DNA from: JAUIIK01 sp963709995 | GTDB taxonomy: Bacteria > Chloroflexota > Chloroflexia > Thermomicrobiales > CFX8 | NCBI GenBank assembly: GCA_963709995.1 | Contig: CAVPYN010000017.1 | Coordinates: 124,001-188,000, forward strand | Direction of reading: 5' to 3' | DNA: 64,000 nucleotides | In this document: positions 17,022 through 27,093 of the stretch, piece by piece | How the letters are laid out: the number at the start of each line of letters is the position of its first letter | How positions within the stretch are numbered: the stretch's first letter is position 1 | Position numbers and translations under genes: made by a program | The notes under the pieces: model-generated | Databases searched by the model: none | Told to the model about the DNA's origin: nothing | The model's input: the letters and a program-made list of their open reading frames with translations, nothing else

Positions 17022-18608
17022 CTAGCGACGGCGCTTGCTGCGAGCGGGGCGCTGCTTCTTCGACTGTTGTTTCGCCTTCTTGGGATTGCGGCGTTCAAGC
17101 TTCGTCAGCTGCTGACCGCCACCCATGAGTGCTTCGAGATCGCCCGGCGCCATTCCGGGCAACCCGCCCCCCATCCCTGGCATCCCGCCAAGCTGGGAAG
17201 GATCGATGCCTTGTTCCTGCATTGCCTTCATCATGTCCCGAGCGCTGCCGACCTGTCCAAGGCCACCTGGCATCCGGCTCATCAGACCTCGCTTGCGTCC
17301 TTTAGCCTGCCCGCCGATCAGCCCGAATTGGGACATCATCTGTTTCATATCAGAGAACTGCTTGAGAAGCGCTCGAACATCCTGCGATCCGACGCCAGCA
17401 CCCATTGCGATGCGATCGCGGCGGCTCTTCCTGATGATGTCCGGAAATCGCCGTTCCTGAGGCGTCATTGACTGGATAATTGCCTCGATGTGCTTGAATT
17501 CGTCATCACCAATCTGCACGTCCTGATTTCGCATCATCGAACCGACGCCGGGGATCATCTCCATGAGTTGCGACAGCGGCCCCATGTTCTTTATCCGCTG
17601 GAGTTGTTCGAGAAAGTCCTCAAGGTCAAACTGACCCTCTCCGAGACGTTCCTCGAAGGCCGCCTGCTCTTCCTCGGTGACTTGCTGCTGGGCGCGTTCG
17701 ATCAACGAAAGAACGTCACCCATGCCGAGGATGCGTGACGCCAGGCGATCGGGATAGAAGGCCTCCAAAGCATCGAGCCGCTCGCCCGTTCCGATGAACT
17801 TGATTGGGATGCCGGTGACCGAACGGATCGACAGCGCGGCGCCACCTCTGGCGTCGCCGTCCATCTTGGTGAGTATCAGGCCGGTCACATCGAGCCGCCG
17901 GTTGAACTCCTCCGCGACATTGACCGCCTCCTGGCCGGTCATCGCGTCCGCCACAAGCAGGATCTCGGTCGGCTTGATTTCCCGTTCGAGCTCTTCGAGC
18001 TCTTCCATCATTGCCGCGTCGATCTGGAGACGGCCGGCCGTGTCGATCAGAATCGGATCCTGCCCCCGGTCACCAGCGTGTTTTAGAGCGTTCCGGACGA
18101 TCTTGAGTGGCTTTTCGGCGACGCCTTCCTCATACACCGGTATCTCGAGCTGATTGCCAAGTGTCTGGAGCTGGTTGACCGCCGCCGGGCGATACACATC
18201 CGCGGCAACCAGCAGTGGATTACGTCCTTGCGCCCGCAAGTGGCGGGCAAGCTTGCCGATGTGCGTCGTCTTGCCCGAGCCTTGCAACCCAACGAGCATG
18301 ATGATCGTCGGGCCACTGGTAGCGCTCGTAAGCGGAACCGGCTCATCGCCGAGGATCTTAATGAGCTCCTCGTTGACGATCGAAATCACCGTCTGGGCGG
18401 GTGTCAGGGACTTGAGCACATCCTCGCCAACGGCGCGCTCCCGCACACTGGCGACGAAATCCCGAACAACGCGGAAGTTCACATCCGCTTCGAGCAGTGC
18501 CCGTCGAACTTCGCGCATGGCCTCATCAACGTCAGACTCCGAGAGCTGGCCGCGACTGGTGAGATTCGCGAAGGTCTGGTTGAGTCGATCGGTTAGCGTT
18601 TCAAACAT
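17022..18608 (-). CDS. ffh: Signal recognition particle protein
   Basis: SRP54 GTPase, which binds 4.5S/SRP RNA and signal sequences and delivers ribosomes to FtsY. 528 residues, longer than the usual 450 because of a long C-terminal tail. The N domain starts MFETLTDRLNQTFANLTSRG. The G domain has GLQGSGKTTHIGKLA (G1), DVYRPAAVNQL, DTAGRLQID (G3) and TKMDGDARGG (G4). The methionine-rich M domain runs from about residue 330 (LIERAQQQVTEEE, IKNMGPLSQLMEMIPG). The tail ends in a Lys/Arg-rich stretch (QSKKQRPARSKRRR). It is the first gene of the cluster leading to the candidate selenoprotein. Confidence 0.97.
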   Translation of the reverse strand: MFETLTDRLNQTFANLTSRGQLSESDVDEAMREVRRALLEADVNFRVVRDFVASVRERAVGEDVLKSLTPAQTVISIVNEELIKILGDEPVPLTSATSGPTIIMLVGLQGSGKTTHIGKLARHLRAQGRNPLLVAADVYRPAAVNQLQTLGNQLEIPVYEEGVAEKPLKIVRNALKHAGDRGQDPILIDTAGRLQIDAAMMEELEELEREIKPTEILLVADAMTGQEAVNVAEEFNRRLDVTGLILTKMDGDARGGAALSIRSVTGIPIKFIGTGERLDALEAFYPDRLASRILGMGDVLSLIERAQQQVTEEEQAAFEERLGEGQFDLEDFLEQLQRIKNMGPLSQLMEMIPGVGSMMRNQDVQIGDDEFKHIEAIIQSMTPQERRFPDIIRKSRRDRIAMGAGVGSQDVRALLKQFSDMKQMMSQFGLIGGQAKGRKRGLMSRMPGGLGQVGSARDMMKAMQEQGIDPSQLGGMPGMGGGLPGMAPGDLEALMGGGQQLTKLERRNPKKAKQQSKKQRPARSKRRR

Positions 18609-18892
18609 TGGTCGTCATGCTTCCATCGGTGAATACGGGGCGCTCGTGTGCCTGCGTGGCAACGATTGCCGGGCCACTGTTCAATGATAACGCGAGAGCC
18701 GTGCGGGGGCGTTGAAGGGTATTGGTCGGGCTTGTATGTCCCAGAAGTACTAGTCACTCCCTGGACCTATCGGCTCTCTCATTTCCCTTTCGTCTTCCAC
18801 CATTATTAAGAGAGGTACACTTGCGTTTCAGACTGTGCCGCAAGGGTCCAACCACCAAATTGTCCAGCGAGTCATGCAGACGGGACGACAGA

Positions 18893-21436
18893 ATGAGATT
18901 TGCCAGACGGACATTGTTTGTATTTCTTCTCATCGCGGCGCTCTCCGCCACACAGGTCGCGATGGTCGCTCAGGGAACTGAGAACGCGGGCCAGGATCAT
19001 CAGGGTTTCCCGGATGTCACCCGCATCGAGGTAGGTCTGGAACCTGGGGATCAGGGCGAAGGCGTCGACGCCCTCCAATCCTATCTTGAGGTGCTGGGAT
19101 TCCTCGATAGTCATGCTGCTTCCCGTGGAACCTTCGATGCAGCGACAACGGACGCGGTCCTGAGCTTTCAGGATTACTACAACCTGAGTGCATCGGGCGT
19201 CATCGACGAACCGACGCACCGGTTGATTCAATCCCCGCGTTACGACAGTCTTCCGGACGTCGCCGCAAACGGCGCGGTGTCCGACGGGTACTCGGCCATC
19301 CGCGCGTGGCCAAGGCCAGATCTCACCTACGCCTTCAACAAATACACTCCGGATCTCAGCCAGGCTGCCCAACGCACGGCATTCCAGGAGGCGCTGAACA
19401 CCTGGGCCGCGGTAACGCCACTCACCTTTACCGAAGTCGGTTCGATTTCGGCGGCTGATATTGTTGTGAGTTTTGAATCCGGCGATCACGGCGATCCGTG
19501 CGTTCCGGCTTCGCAATGCGAGTTCGACGGCCCCAGTGGCGTGCTTGCCCACGCCTTCTATCCCCCGCCGAACGGCGGCAGCATCGCTGGCGATGCCCAT
19601 TTCGACGAAGCCGAAACCTGGACGGTGACGATTCCGATCCCGAGCGGCGGCATTGACCTGAAGACAGTCGCAATTCACGAGTTCGGACATTCACTCGGGC
19701 TGGGACACTCGAACGTAACCGGCGCGATCATGTACGCGTACTACTCGGGCGCGGCTCATACTCTCCATCCGGACGATGTTGCTGGAATTCAAGCGCTCTA
19801 TGGTGCCGGGGGCGGCGGTGGTGAAACCATCGACGCCGAAGTAACCGCCGCGTCCGCGAGCCCGGCGAGTCTGGAACAGAATTCCGGCAACGTAGCGATC
19901 ACAGCGACTGTGCGCAACAATGGGACAAGCACAACGACGATACCGGTCAATGTGACTGGACCAGGTGGCTGGACGGATTCGACCTCTGTCTCTCTGGCAA
20001 GTGGCGCGTCAACACCGGTCCAGTTCTCATGGCCAGCATCGATCACCGGCACACACAGCTTCACCGTCTCAACCAACTTAACCGGCGATGAGAATGGCGC
20101 GAATAACAGTTGGACAACGAACACGGTAACGGTCACCAGCCCTGCGCCACCCACGACGGATCTTTTCGTTCAGGGAATTAGCGTCTCCGCAACACCGTCA
20201 GGTGGCGGTCATCAACTAGATGCGACGGTTACAGTCGGTCCGAATGCAACCGCCGCAAGCGGGGCGTCTGTGACCGGCTTCTGGTACTTCCCGAACCGGA
20301 GTTACCAGTTCGTAACGCTAACCGCGAATGCGTCCGGACAGATTAGTCCGCAGATCACAACGACCCAGACGGGAGTCCATTACTTCTACGTCTACAGGAT
20401 CACGAAGCCGGGCTACGTGTACAAATCAAGCCAGAACGTTGTCAACTCCGGATCAGTAAACGTTAGCGGTGGATCGCCGCCGGTGACCGTTGATGCCAGC
20501 GTCAACCAGGTGACGGCAAATCCAACTTCACTCGTGCTGAACTCCGGGAACGTCTCGATCGTCGCCACGATAGGAAACAATGGTTCCAGCGCGGCCACGA
20601 TCCCGGTGAGCATTAGCGGGCCGGGCGGATATTCGGGCAGTCAGAATGTAAGCGTGGCGTCCGGCGCTACCCAGCAAGTGACGTTCACTTGGCCCGCATC
20701 GATCGCGGGAAGCCACGTCTTTACCGTGACAACAAGCCTGGCCGGTGACACGAACGCTAGCAACAACCAGCGAAACAGCCCGACCGTCACCGTGACACAA
20801 TCAGGCACGGTCGACGCGGAGGTTGTCTCTTTGACCCGCTCGACCGGCACGGTGGCGCAAAATGGTCCCAACGTGACGTTCACCGCCAACGTGCGAAACA
20901 ATGGCACAAATAGCGCCACGTTCAACGTTCGCCTCAATAGCTCATCCGCCTCGGTCAACACCACCCAGTCAGTCACGCTAGGATCTGGAGCATCTCAATC
21001 CGTCCAGTTCCAGTGGAGTCCAACTGTGGCAGGCAATCACACCTTCACGGCAACCGCGGAGCTTGCGGGCGACACAAACGCAGCCAACAACAGCAAGTCA
21101 ACGACCGTCAATGTCACCGCCAGCAGTGGCGCCGAGATTTACGTCGATCACATCGACGCGACCAAATCCACCAGAAAGTGGACGGTTAGCATCTACGTCG
21201 GAACGTCAAACGGCGCAAGCGGCGCCGGAGCAACCGTCACTGGAACACTGCGCAATGCCTACGGACAGTCCGCCGGATACAGCGGTGTAACGAATGCTCA
21301 GGGGCGGGCTACGATCGTCGTGAACCAAATCGGCTGGCCGAGCACTCACACGTTCACCGTCGATAACATCGCGTTGACCGGCTATAGCTACAACGCCGCG
21401 CTCGACAGCGACAATCCGAAGACGTTGCCAAGCTAA
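18893..21436 (+). CDS. Secreted matrixin-like metalloprotease with peptidoglycan-binding and CARDB domains
   Basis: 847 residues from ATG 18893, which begins a signal peptide (MRFARRTLFVFLLIAALSAT). A peptidoglycan-binding domain follows (about 50-120, GDQGEGVDALQSYLEVLGF), then an M10A catalytic domain with the metzincin zinc site HEFGHSLGLGHS at about residue 262 and the Met-turn AIMYAYYSG. The C-terminal half has three similar CARDB-like domains of about 105 residues, each starting VDAEV or VDASV and ending with GDTN/GDEN and NN. Two other Ig-like segments lie between and after them. Long readings starting earlier than 18893 include sequence without coding character. It is probably extracellular or wall-bound; the substrate is unknown. 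Confidence 0.88.
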   Translation: MRFARRTLFVFLLIAALSATQVAMVAQGTENAGQDHQGFPDVTRIEVGLEPGDQGEGVDALQSYLEVLGFLDSHAASRGTFDAATTDAVLSFQDYYNLSASGVIDEPTHRLIQSPRYDSLPDVAANGAVSDGYSAIRAWPRPDLTYAFNKYTPDLSQAAQRTAFQEALNTWAAVTPLTFTEVGSISAADIVVSFESGDHGDPCVPASQCEFDGPSGVLAHAFYPPPNGGSIAGDAHFDEAETWTVTIPIPSGGIDLKTVAIHEFGHSLGLGHSNVTGAIMYAYYSGAAHTLHPDDVAGIQALYGAGGGGGETIDAEVTAASASPASLEQNSGNVAITATVRNNGTSTTTIPVNVTGPGGWTDSTSVSLASGASTPVQFSWPASITGTHSFTVSTNLTGDENGANNSWTTNTVTVTSPAPPTTDLFVQGISVSATPSGGGHQLDATVTVGPNATAASGASVTGFWYFPNRSYQFVTLTANASGQISPQITTTQTGVHYFYVYRITKPGYVYKSSQNVVNSGSVNVSGGSPPVTVDASVNQVTANPTSLVLNSGNVSIVATIGNNGSSAATIPVSISGPGGYSGSQNVSVASGATQQVTFTWPASIAGSHVFTVTTSLAGDTNASNNQRNSPTVTVTQSGTVDAEVVSLTRSTGTVAQNGPNVTFTANVRNNGTNSATFNVRLNSSSASVNTTQSVTLGSGASQSVQFQWSPTVAGNHTFTATAELAGDTNAANNSKSTTVNVTASSGAEIYVDHIDATKSTRKWTVSIYVGTSNGASGAGATVTGTLRNAYGQSAGYSGVTNAQGRATIVVNQIGWPSTHTFTVDNIALTGYSYNAALDSDNPKTLPS

Positions 21437-21454
21437 CAAGCAGGCGCCGTCCTT

Positions 21455-21506
21455 CGAAACACGAAACCAGTCCTTCGCTTATGCGCGGGGCTGGTTTCGT
21501 GTTTCG
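21455..21506 (+). terminator. Strong hairpin after the matrixin gene
   Basis: Perfect 16-bp inverted repeat CGAAACACGAAACCAG / CTGGTTTCGTGTTTCG with a 20-nt loop, 18 nt after the stop. It is followed by CCCC rather than a U-tract, so it may stabilise the 3' end or act with Rho. Confidence 0.6.
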
Positions 21507-21872
21507 CCCCGCAACAACTCGCTACAGCGGAGGTTTCCGGTTTTACGCAATCGCGCTGATGATTCCGTAATTGACCTTGAATGTTTGACGCGTGAGCGCA
21601 AGAGCGAAGCGCCGCTACGGATTCCGGGAACTATGCAGGTTGACTTCGTAAGGGATATACCCAGGAAATGTGATTGGCAATTCAACGGCATATGATGCTT
21701 CGATGATCAACAACGCCTCAGGGTTAAGACGATTCCTGAGGCGCCTGTGGAACAATCTACTTGAATGGCGCAACGGCTCCCAGGATGGATTGAGGCGATT
21801 ACTGGATATTCAAGATCTCGACTGCATTTGCCGAATCTGTTGGACGGGGTTCCACGTATTTCCCACCTATCC
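21507..21872. other. Intergenic region, no gene recognised
   Basis: About 370 nt between the matrixin hairpin and the lipoprotein start. It is noticeably less GC-rich than the flanks, as expected of non-coding leader DNA. I see no RNA gene and no conserved repeat. It presumably holds the lipoprotein promoter. Confidence 0.4.
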
Positions 21873-23102
21873 ATGCTGCGAATAGCTGCAGTCGTTCTTG
21901 CGCTCGCAGTCATGGCCATGGCCGCGTGTTCAAGCCCGCTCGGTGACGGCGGAGATACCGAGGCTCAATCGACGCCAACGCCGACGCAGGTACCGGTCTC
22001 CCCGTCGCCGACAGCTGGCGAGTCGGGAGAGGTCGACAATACCCCGGCAGAGTCCACACCGACTCCTGAATCCGGACCGCCCGAACCAACAGATGAGGAT
22101 GCTGCAACCGCCTCACCAACCGCTGGAGCGATACCGCTCGGAGGCGCGGAGCTACTCATCAACGGGGATCCGGTGACCCGGGTCGTCCAGGGTAGCGACG
22201 ATGGCAAGACCCTGTATGCCATCAGCGACACAAACTTGTGGAGAACCGACAACGGGGGCCAGACATGGCAAGCAGGAGCTGAAGGCCAGTTCGGGCCAAT
22301 GATCGCCGCGGTAAACGATGCGGCTGTGCTCTATGCCGGTGACAGTGGCGGCTGTGGACGAGGGTTCTCGTTCGGTCCATTCCTCCGCTCGCTCGACGCG
22401 GGCGACTCATGGGAAGACAGCGAAGAGAATCGCGATGTCCGGCCGCTCCTTGGGTATGAAACGCAAAACGCGGCATATCTCTATGGAACAAACTGCGGGC
22501 TGGATGTTTCAGCAGATGGAGGCGAAAGCTGGATGCGTGTCGTCGATCTCAACGGTGAAGACATCTTCGCGGTAACCACCGAGCGCGGAAATCTCATGGA
22601 GCGAATTCTGGTTGTCGGCGTTACCGAGGGCGGCACTGGCCGGCTTTTCGTGTTCGATACGACCGATCCAGCGAGTCCTCTCTACATCGACACGATCGCT
22701 CAGTTCTGGGGAGATGCGGCGGTTGCCTGGAGGAACGGACGCATCGTGCTGGCCCACGCCTATCAGGTCGGAATAAGCGACGACGATGGCGAAACCTGGG
22801 ACTGGACCCGCAAGGGATTAGAAGACGCAACCTATTCGATCGACCCGCTGTTCGAAGGTATACCGGAGCATGAAGTTGATCCGTTCCGTAGATTCCAGTT
22901 CGCGGAAATTGATCCAGTAGATCGCGATCGGATCTGGATCGGCGGCAACCGGGGAGCGTATCTGAGCGTCGACGGTGGCGCGACCTGGACCCGACTAGGC
23001 GAGGACGCCCCGGTCACCGGTCTGGTTCTCTCGACCCACGCCGATCGCGTCTTTATCTCCTATGAAAGCGGAGCTCGCCTCTGGTCGCTCTCCAGCGACT
23101 AG
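21873..23102 (+). CDS. Lipoprotein with BNR/Asp-box propeller repeats
   Basis: 409 residues from ATG 21873, which opens a lipoprotein signal (MLRIAAVVLALAVMAMAAC, lipobox around AMAAC). A Thr/Pro/Ser/Glu-rich linker follows (about 22-90). The rest is a beta-propeller with at least five Asp-box motifs of the S/T-x-D-x-G-x-T/S-W type: RTDNGGQTW, SLDAGDSW, SADGGESW, SDDDGETW and SVDGGATW. These occur in sialidases, Ycf48-like assembly factors and VPS10-type domains. No sialidase catalytic set is evident, so a binding or scaffolding role at the cell surface is as likely as hydrolysis. The ribosome-binding site is weak. Confidence 0.78.
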   Translation: MLRIAAVVLALAVMAMAACSSPLGDGGDTEAQSTPTPTQVPVSPSPTAGESGEVDNTPAESTPTPESGPPEPTDEDAATASPTAGAIPLGGAELLINGDPVTRVVQGSDDGKTLYAISDTNLWRTDNGGQTWQAGAEGQFGPMIAAVNDAAVLYAGDSGGCGRGFSFGPFLRSLDAGDSWEDSEENRDVRPLLGYETQNAAYLYGTNCGLDVSADGGESWMRVVDLNGEDIFAVTTERGNLMERILVVGVTEGGTGRLFVFDTTDPASPLYIDTIAQFWGDAAVAWRNGRIVLAHAYQVGISDDDGETWDWTRKGLEDATYSIDPLFEGIPEHEVDPFRRFQFAEIDPVDRDRIWIGGNRGAYLSVDGGATWTRLGEDAPVTGLVLSTHADRVFISYESGARLWSLSSD

Positions 23103-24331
23103 CCCCCCGGTGATGGTCCTGAGCGCCGAATAACTGGAGCAGCTCGTGTTTCCTTGACCAGAAAGGCCAGCGTCGCGGTCGACGCCAGTCCTACTCCAGC
23201 CAGAATGTACGCCGTTGCGGTAAAGCCCACTTCGTCGGCAAGGAACCCGACCGCAAGCGGACCACCAGCCCTTCCCGCATCACCAACGAAACGCCAAAGA
23301 CCCATGAACTCACCAATCGCTCCGCGCGGGGCAAGATCGGTCCCGAGTGTCATCATGGCGCCACTGCCAAGCCCATTGCCGAATCCGATGATCAGCGCCA
23401 CCACGAGCAAGGTGAAATAGCTGTTCGTGAACGGGATTAGCGCCATTCCGAGGGACATGACGGCAAACGAAGGCACCGAGGTGAACTTCCTGCCAAATCT
23501 GTCCATGATGTAGCCAGCCGGAAAGAATAGCGACATGTCCACCATTGCTGACGCGGACTGGATCGTCCCGATTTGCGCAACGTTCAGGCCAAGGATAGAT
23601 TCGGCATAGAACGGGATGAGCGCCTGGCGGCCAGCCCGAATCATCTGTCCCGCAAGCTGGGCGATCGACGCCGCGCTGAGATCACGCCGATTCGCCCTGA
23701 GCAAGCCCCAGACAAGTGACCAACGCATCCGATGGCTGGACTCTGCCACGACTTCGGTGTCGTCGACAAATGCCAGCGAGACGATCAGCGCCGCGACCGC
23801 CAGCATTCCCGCAAGGATGAACGCGGCGTTCAGCCCAAAGGCTTCGGCGATAAGCCCGCCAGTCACCGGGCCGACGAAGGTTCCAATGCGGTTCAGTCCG
23901 CCGAAGACCGAGATTGCCCGCCCACGTTCGCTCGGCTCGATCGCTTCGGCAATGTAGGACACACGCGACATTGCCCACATCGACCGGCCTACGCCATCCG
24001 CCAGGCGGTAGACAATCAGGAGCGGGAAGAACGTCGTGAAGCCGAGAGCGAAAAGCGATGCCGCCAGCAATCCAGTTCCGGCAATCATCGTGCGCTTGAG
24101 ACCGAATCGCCCGAGGACCATGCCTGCTGGAACATCTGCGAACATCGTGCCGATGCCCGAGGCCGCAATCACCAGCGACGCAACCGCAAAACTCACATCA
24201 AATTGAAGGGCAAAAAGGGGAAGCGTCGGGAGAAGCAGGCCTTCACTGAGCGCGATGAGCGCCGACGGGGCATAGACGGACATGATAAGCGTGCGGCGGG
24301 TGCTCACCGGCTGGCTCGTCCGTCCTGACAC
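23099..24331 (-). CDS. Major facilitator superfamily transporter
   Basis: 410 residues with about 12 hydrophobic segments. The MFS loop 2-3 motif appears as MVLGRFGLKRT, and the second-half equivalent as YIMDRFGRKFT. The paired halves are separated by a hydrophilic loop around residues 190-215 (DDTEVVAESSHRMRW). It resembles drug or sugar efflux permeases; the substrate is not predictable. The GTG start at 24331 is used here, but an internal ATG at MSVYAPSAL is an alternative. The stop overlaps the convergent lipoprotein stop by 4 nt. Confidence 0.87.
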   Translation of the reverse strand: MSGRTSQPVSTRRTLIMSVYAPSALIALSEGLLLPTLPLFALQFDVSFAVASLVIAASGIGTMFADVPAGMVLGRFGLKRTMIAGTGLLAASLFALGFTTFFPLLIVYRLADGVGRSMWAMSRVSYIAEAIEPSERGRAISVFGGLNRIGTFVGPVTGGLIAEAFGLNAAFILAGMLAVAALIVSLAFVDDTEVVAESSHRMRWSLVWGLLRANRRDLSAASIAQLAGQMIRAGRQALIPFYAESILGLNVAQIGTIQSASAMVDMSLFFPAGYIMDRFGRKFTSVPSFAVMSLGMALIPFTNSYFTLLVVALIIGFGNGLGSGAMMTLGTDLAPRGAIGEFMGLWRFVGDAGRAGGPLAVGFLADEVGFTATAYILAGVGLASTATLAFLVKETRAAPVIRRSGPSPGG

Positions 24332-24468
24332 GATCGTCGCTGGTCCAGGCTTCTCGACTCATCGCTCATGACCGGGCATGCTACCACGCGAGATGCTATT
24401 CACCCGCGACTGCGCTACGATCTGCCCGTCGTTTAATCGCGTCAAGGCTAAGATGAGTAGGAGCTTCC

Positions 24469-24852
24469 ATGCCAGCAGTGAAACTGGAACATGTCGGCAT
24501 TCCAGCAACCCCGGAGAATTTCGAAGAGGTCGTGGGGTTCTATTGCGATAACTTCGGCTGGTCGGTGATCCGTGAGATGGCGGGGCCGCCCCGCATCAGC
24601 TTCATCTCGGACGGGTCGGGTGGGCGGCTCGAAGTCTATGTCGCCGAGGGCTCACCGATGAGCCATCCGAGCCATCTGGCGTTCGCGGTCCCGGTCTCGG
24701 AATATCATGGCCTCCGCTCCCGACTGCTCGGCGCGGGAGTTGAGTTTGATGTGGACACAACCAACCCTGCTGGCGACAAACTGGCCTTCTTCAATGATCC
24801 GGCCGGCAATCGCGCCCAGATTGTTGGACGCATCAATGCGCTCGAACCGTAG
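24469..24852 (+). CDS. VOC-family (glyoxalase-like) protein
   Basis: 127 residues with the vicinal-oxygen-chelate pattern: LEHVGIPATPENFEEVVGFY with the first metal-type His at the start, SHPSHLAFAVP in the middle, and FFNDPAGNRAQIVGR at the end. One VOC module, so it would act as a dimer. The ATG at 24469 has TAGGAGC five bases upstream. It could be a lyase, dioxygenase or resistance protein; no substrate can be assigned. Confidence 0.85.
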   Translation: MPAVKLEHVGIPATPENFEEVVGFYCDNFGWSVIREMAGPPRISFISDGSGGRLEVYVAEGSPMSHPSHLAFAVPVSEYHGLRSRLLGAGVEFDVDTTNPAGDKLAFFNDPAGNRAQIVGRINALEP

Positions 24853-24866
24853 GCGGCATTCGAACG

Positions 24867-26888
24867 TCACCCACCTTCGACGAGAAACTCTTCCTCAAGA
24901 AGGCGACGAATCCGCGACTCGGCGCTGACGCTCGTCACGACTCCAACAATGTCGCCGGGCTCAAACACAGTGTCGCCGTGTGGGAAACGAACGACCTGTC
25001 TACGAGTGTAGGTAACGAGAAGCGCATCTTCAGGGAAGTTGAGATCGCGAACCGGTCCGTGGCAGAGCGGCGATTCCGGGGTGACCCTGACTTCGAGCAA
25101 TGTGCTTCCGACCATCATCGCGTCGGTGCGTCGTACCGTGCGCTGCAACGCGTGCCGGTAGGCTGACAGAATCGACTGGATCGTCACGATTCCAGCGAGT
25201 TGGATGCGCCCTGATTCTCCTTGTTCAACAATTGGAATCCAGCCCAGATTTTCCGTCGCCATAGAGTCAAAGATATCGTCGAGCGGCGAACTTCGCTCGT
25301 AGTGCGTCCTCGGCTCCGACATCAGATCAATCACGTACATGCTGGAACGCTCTTGCTCGGGTTCGGATGCGATATCGCGGGCCGTTAGCACGCCGACGAG
25401 TTCGTCCCCGTCGCCGATAACAGGAGCGCCAGTCAGTCCGTTGAGATGTAGGATGCCCTCCGCCTCCGCAACCGACTGGCCCGGCCGCAAGATCGTGATC
25501 GCGGACTGCATCGCTTCACCAGCCACCAGCGTCGAAAGCAACGGGAACGCATATCGGTGGCGATGAACTGGAGAATCGGACTTTCCAGGCAACTGATTCT
25601 GGAAGAGCGTGTGGGGGCCAACAATCGAGCTTGCAATACCGACCGCGATCATCGCCGGGGCAAGCAAGGAGAGATTGCGCGTCATTTCAGCGATCATCAG
25701 CATCGCGGCCAGTGGGGCGTGGGTCACCGCGCCAATCAGGGCAATCATCGAGATGATCGTGATGCTGGCAGGATCCGACGGCATCCCTGGCAACGCGTTC
25801 TTAAACAATCGCCAGTATGCCGCTCCGAGCATCGCCCCGATGAAGATGCCCGGACCGAACAGGCCACCGGAGGCTCCCGATCCAACGGTCAGGCTAGTCG
25901 TCAAGATCTTGAGGAAGGGCAGCAACAGCAGTACCCAGAGAGCGATGTCCGCAAATTCCCGGTCAATCACCATCTGCACCCAACCGTAACCGGTTTCGAG
26001 GGTTTGGGGCACGGCTAACGCGATCAAGCCAACCAGGAAGCCAGCCACGGCGGTCTTGACCGGAAGCCGGGCGGGCACACGCTTGAAGAAACGATCCGTC
26101 CAGTAGAAGGATCTGATGTATAGCAGTCCAACAATTCCCGCCAGGACACCAAGCGCCGCAAAGTGAAAGAGTTGAATCGCGTCATCAAAGACTACGTTGG
26201 TCTGCGAGCCAAAGAGGGGATCGAAGCCACCGTAAGCGCTGAAGACGGTGTAGCTTGAGATAGACGCGATCAGTGCCGGAATCAGCGCGTCGGACTCAAT
26301 ATCCTCTCGATAGAGCATCTCGGCGGCCAGCACTGCCCCACCGAGCGGGGCACGAAAGATCGCTCCGATGCCGGCCCCCATCCCGATAAGGACGCAACGC
26401 CGGCGCTCGTTGGTATTAAGACGCATGAGCCCGCCAATGATGCTGCCGAAGCCGGCTGATATCTGGGCGGCGGGGCCCTCCCTGCCGGCGCTCCCACCGG
26501 CGCCGATGGTCAACGCGGACGCGATCATCTTGACGAACGGCACCCTTCCACGCATCCTGCCTGCTTCGAAGTGATAGGACTCGATCACGCTGTCATTCCC
26601 GCCACCGCCGGTCTCGGGGGCGAGCTTTGACACCAAAAGACCACTCAGCCCGCATCCCGTTGCAATGATCAACGGCAACAGCACTGGATGACCGATCGAA
26701 CGAACAATCACGTTTAGCGGGGACTCGCGATCCCCGCTGGTGGACGGGATCGTCGTGTCTGCGAGATCATTCAACGCTAGTACCGAGATGAAGTTGATGA
26801 TCAGATCGAAGACGATCGCGCCGAGCCCGGCGACGATCCCGATTACAATCGCGATCCAGAACCACTTGAAGGCGTATCTTCCATGCAT
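24867..26888 (-). CDS. ClC chloride channel/transporter with CBS pair and TrkA-C domain
   Basis: 673 residues from ATG 26888, where the first membrane helix begins; an in-frame TTG at 26987 would add 33 residues. The ClC core (about 1-440) shows GSAGREGPAAQ, with the gating-type Glu, and the GSGASGGLFGPGIFIG signature. It is followed by two CBS domains (about 455-575, LRPGQSVAEAEGIL and SPLDDIFDSM), then a C-terminal RCK_C/TrkA-C domain (about 600-670, LEVRVTPESPLCHGPVRDL). The regulatory domains suggest nucleotide or ligand control of gating. It is convergent with the VOC gene. Confidence 0.9.
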   Translation of the reverse strand: MHGRYAFKWFWIAIVIGIVAGLGAIVFDLIINFISVLALNDLADTTIPSTSGDRESPLNVIVRSIGHPVLLPLIIATGCGLSGLLVSKLAPETGGGGNDSVIESYHFEAGRMRGRVPFVKMIASALTIGAGGSAGREGPAAQISAGFGSIIGGLMRLNTNERRRCVLIGMGAGIGAIFRAPLGGAVLAAEMLYREDIESDALIPALIASISSYTVFSAYGGFDPLFGSQTNVVFDDAIQLFHFAALGVLAGIVGLLYIRSFYWTDRFFKRVPARLPVKTAVAGFLVGLIALAVPQTLETGYGWVQMVIDREFADIALWVLLLLPFLKILTTSLTVGSGASGGLFGPGIFIGAMLGAAYWRLFKNALPGMPSDPASITIISMIALIGAVTHAPLAAMLMIAEMTRNLSLLAPAMIAVGIASSIVGPHTLFQNQLPGKSDSPVHRHRYAFPLLSTLVAGEAMQSAITILRPGQSVAEAEGILHLNGLTGAPVIGDGDELVGVLTARDIASEPEQERSSMYVIDLMSEPRTHYERSSPLDDIFDSMATENLGWIPIVEQGESGRIQLAGIVTIQSILSAYRHALQRTVRRTDAMMVGSTLLEVRVTPESPLCHGPVRDLNFPEDALLVTYTRRQVVRFPHGDTVFEPGDIVGVVTSVSAESRIRRLLEEEFLVEGG

Positions 26889-27093
26889 CGTCTCGCCACC
26901 CGCCGTAGGTGAGGCGGCAGCGGAAGCCCGGACTCCGGGCCGCAGATAGCGATCAACGTGACCTCGAACGCTTCGCCCAAATGACAACAGATGCTCCCCG
27001 GACCGATCTCGCCGTTCGACGCGCTGACAGGCACGGCATGCCGGTCAACCATCGTAGTCGAGAACTGGGCCCGTATGGGGAAACTGAGCGCGG

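Noticed and set aside
19801..21120. Repetitive DNA in the matrixin gene as a possible CRISPR or satellite array
   Set aside because: The similarity is at protein level between about 105-residue CARDB-like domains; there are no short regular direct repeats with spacers.
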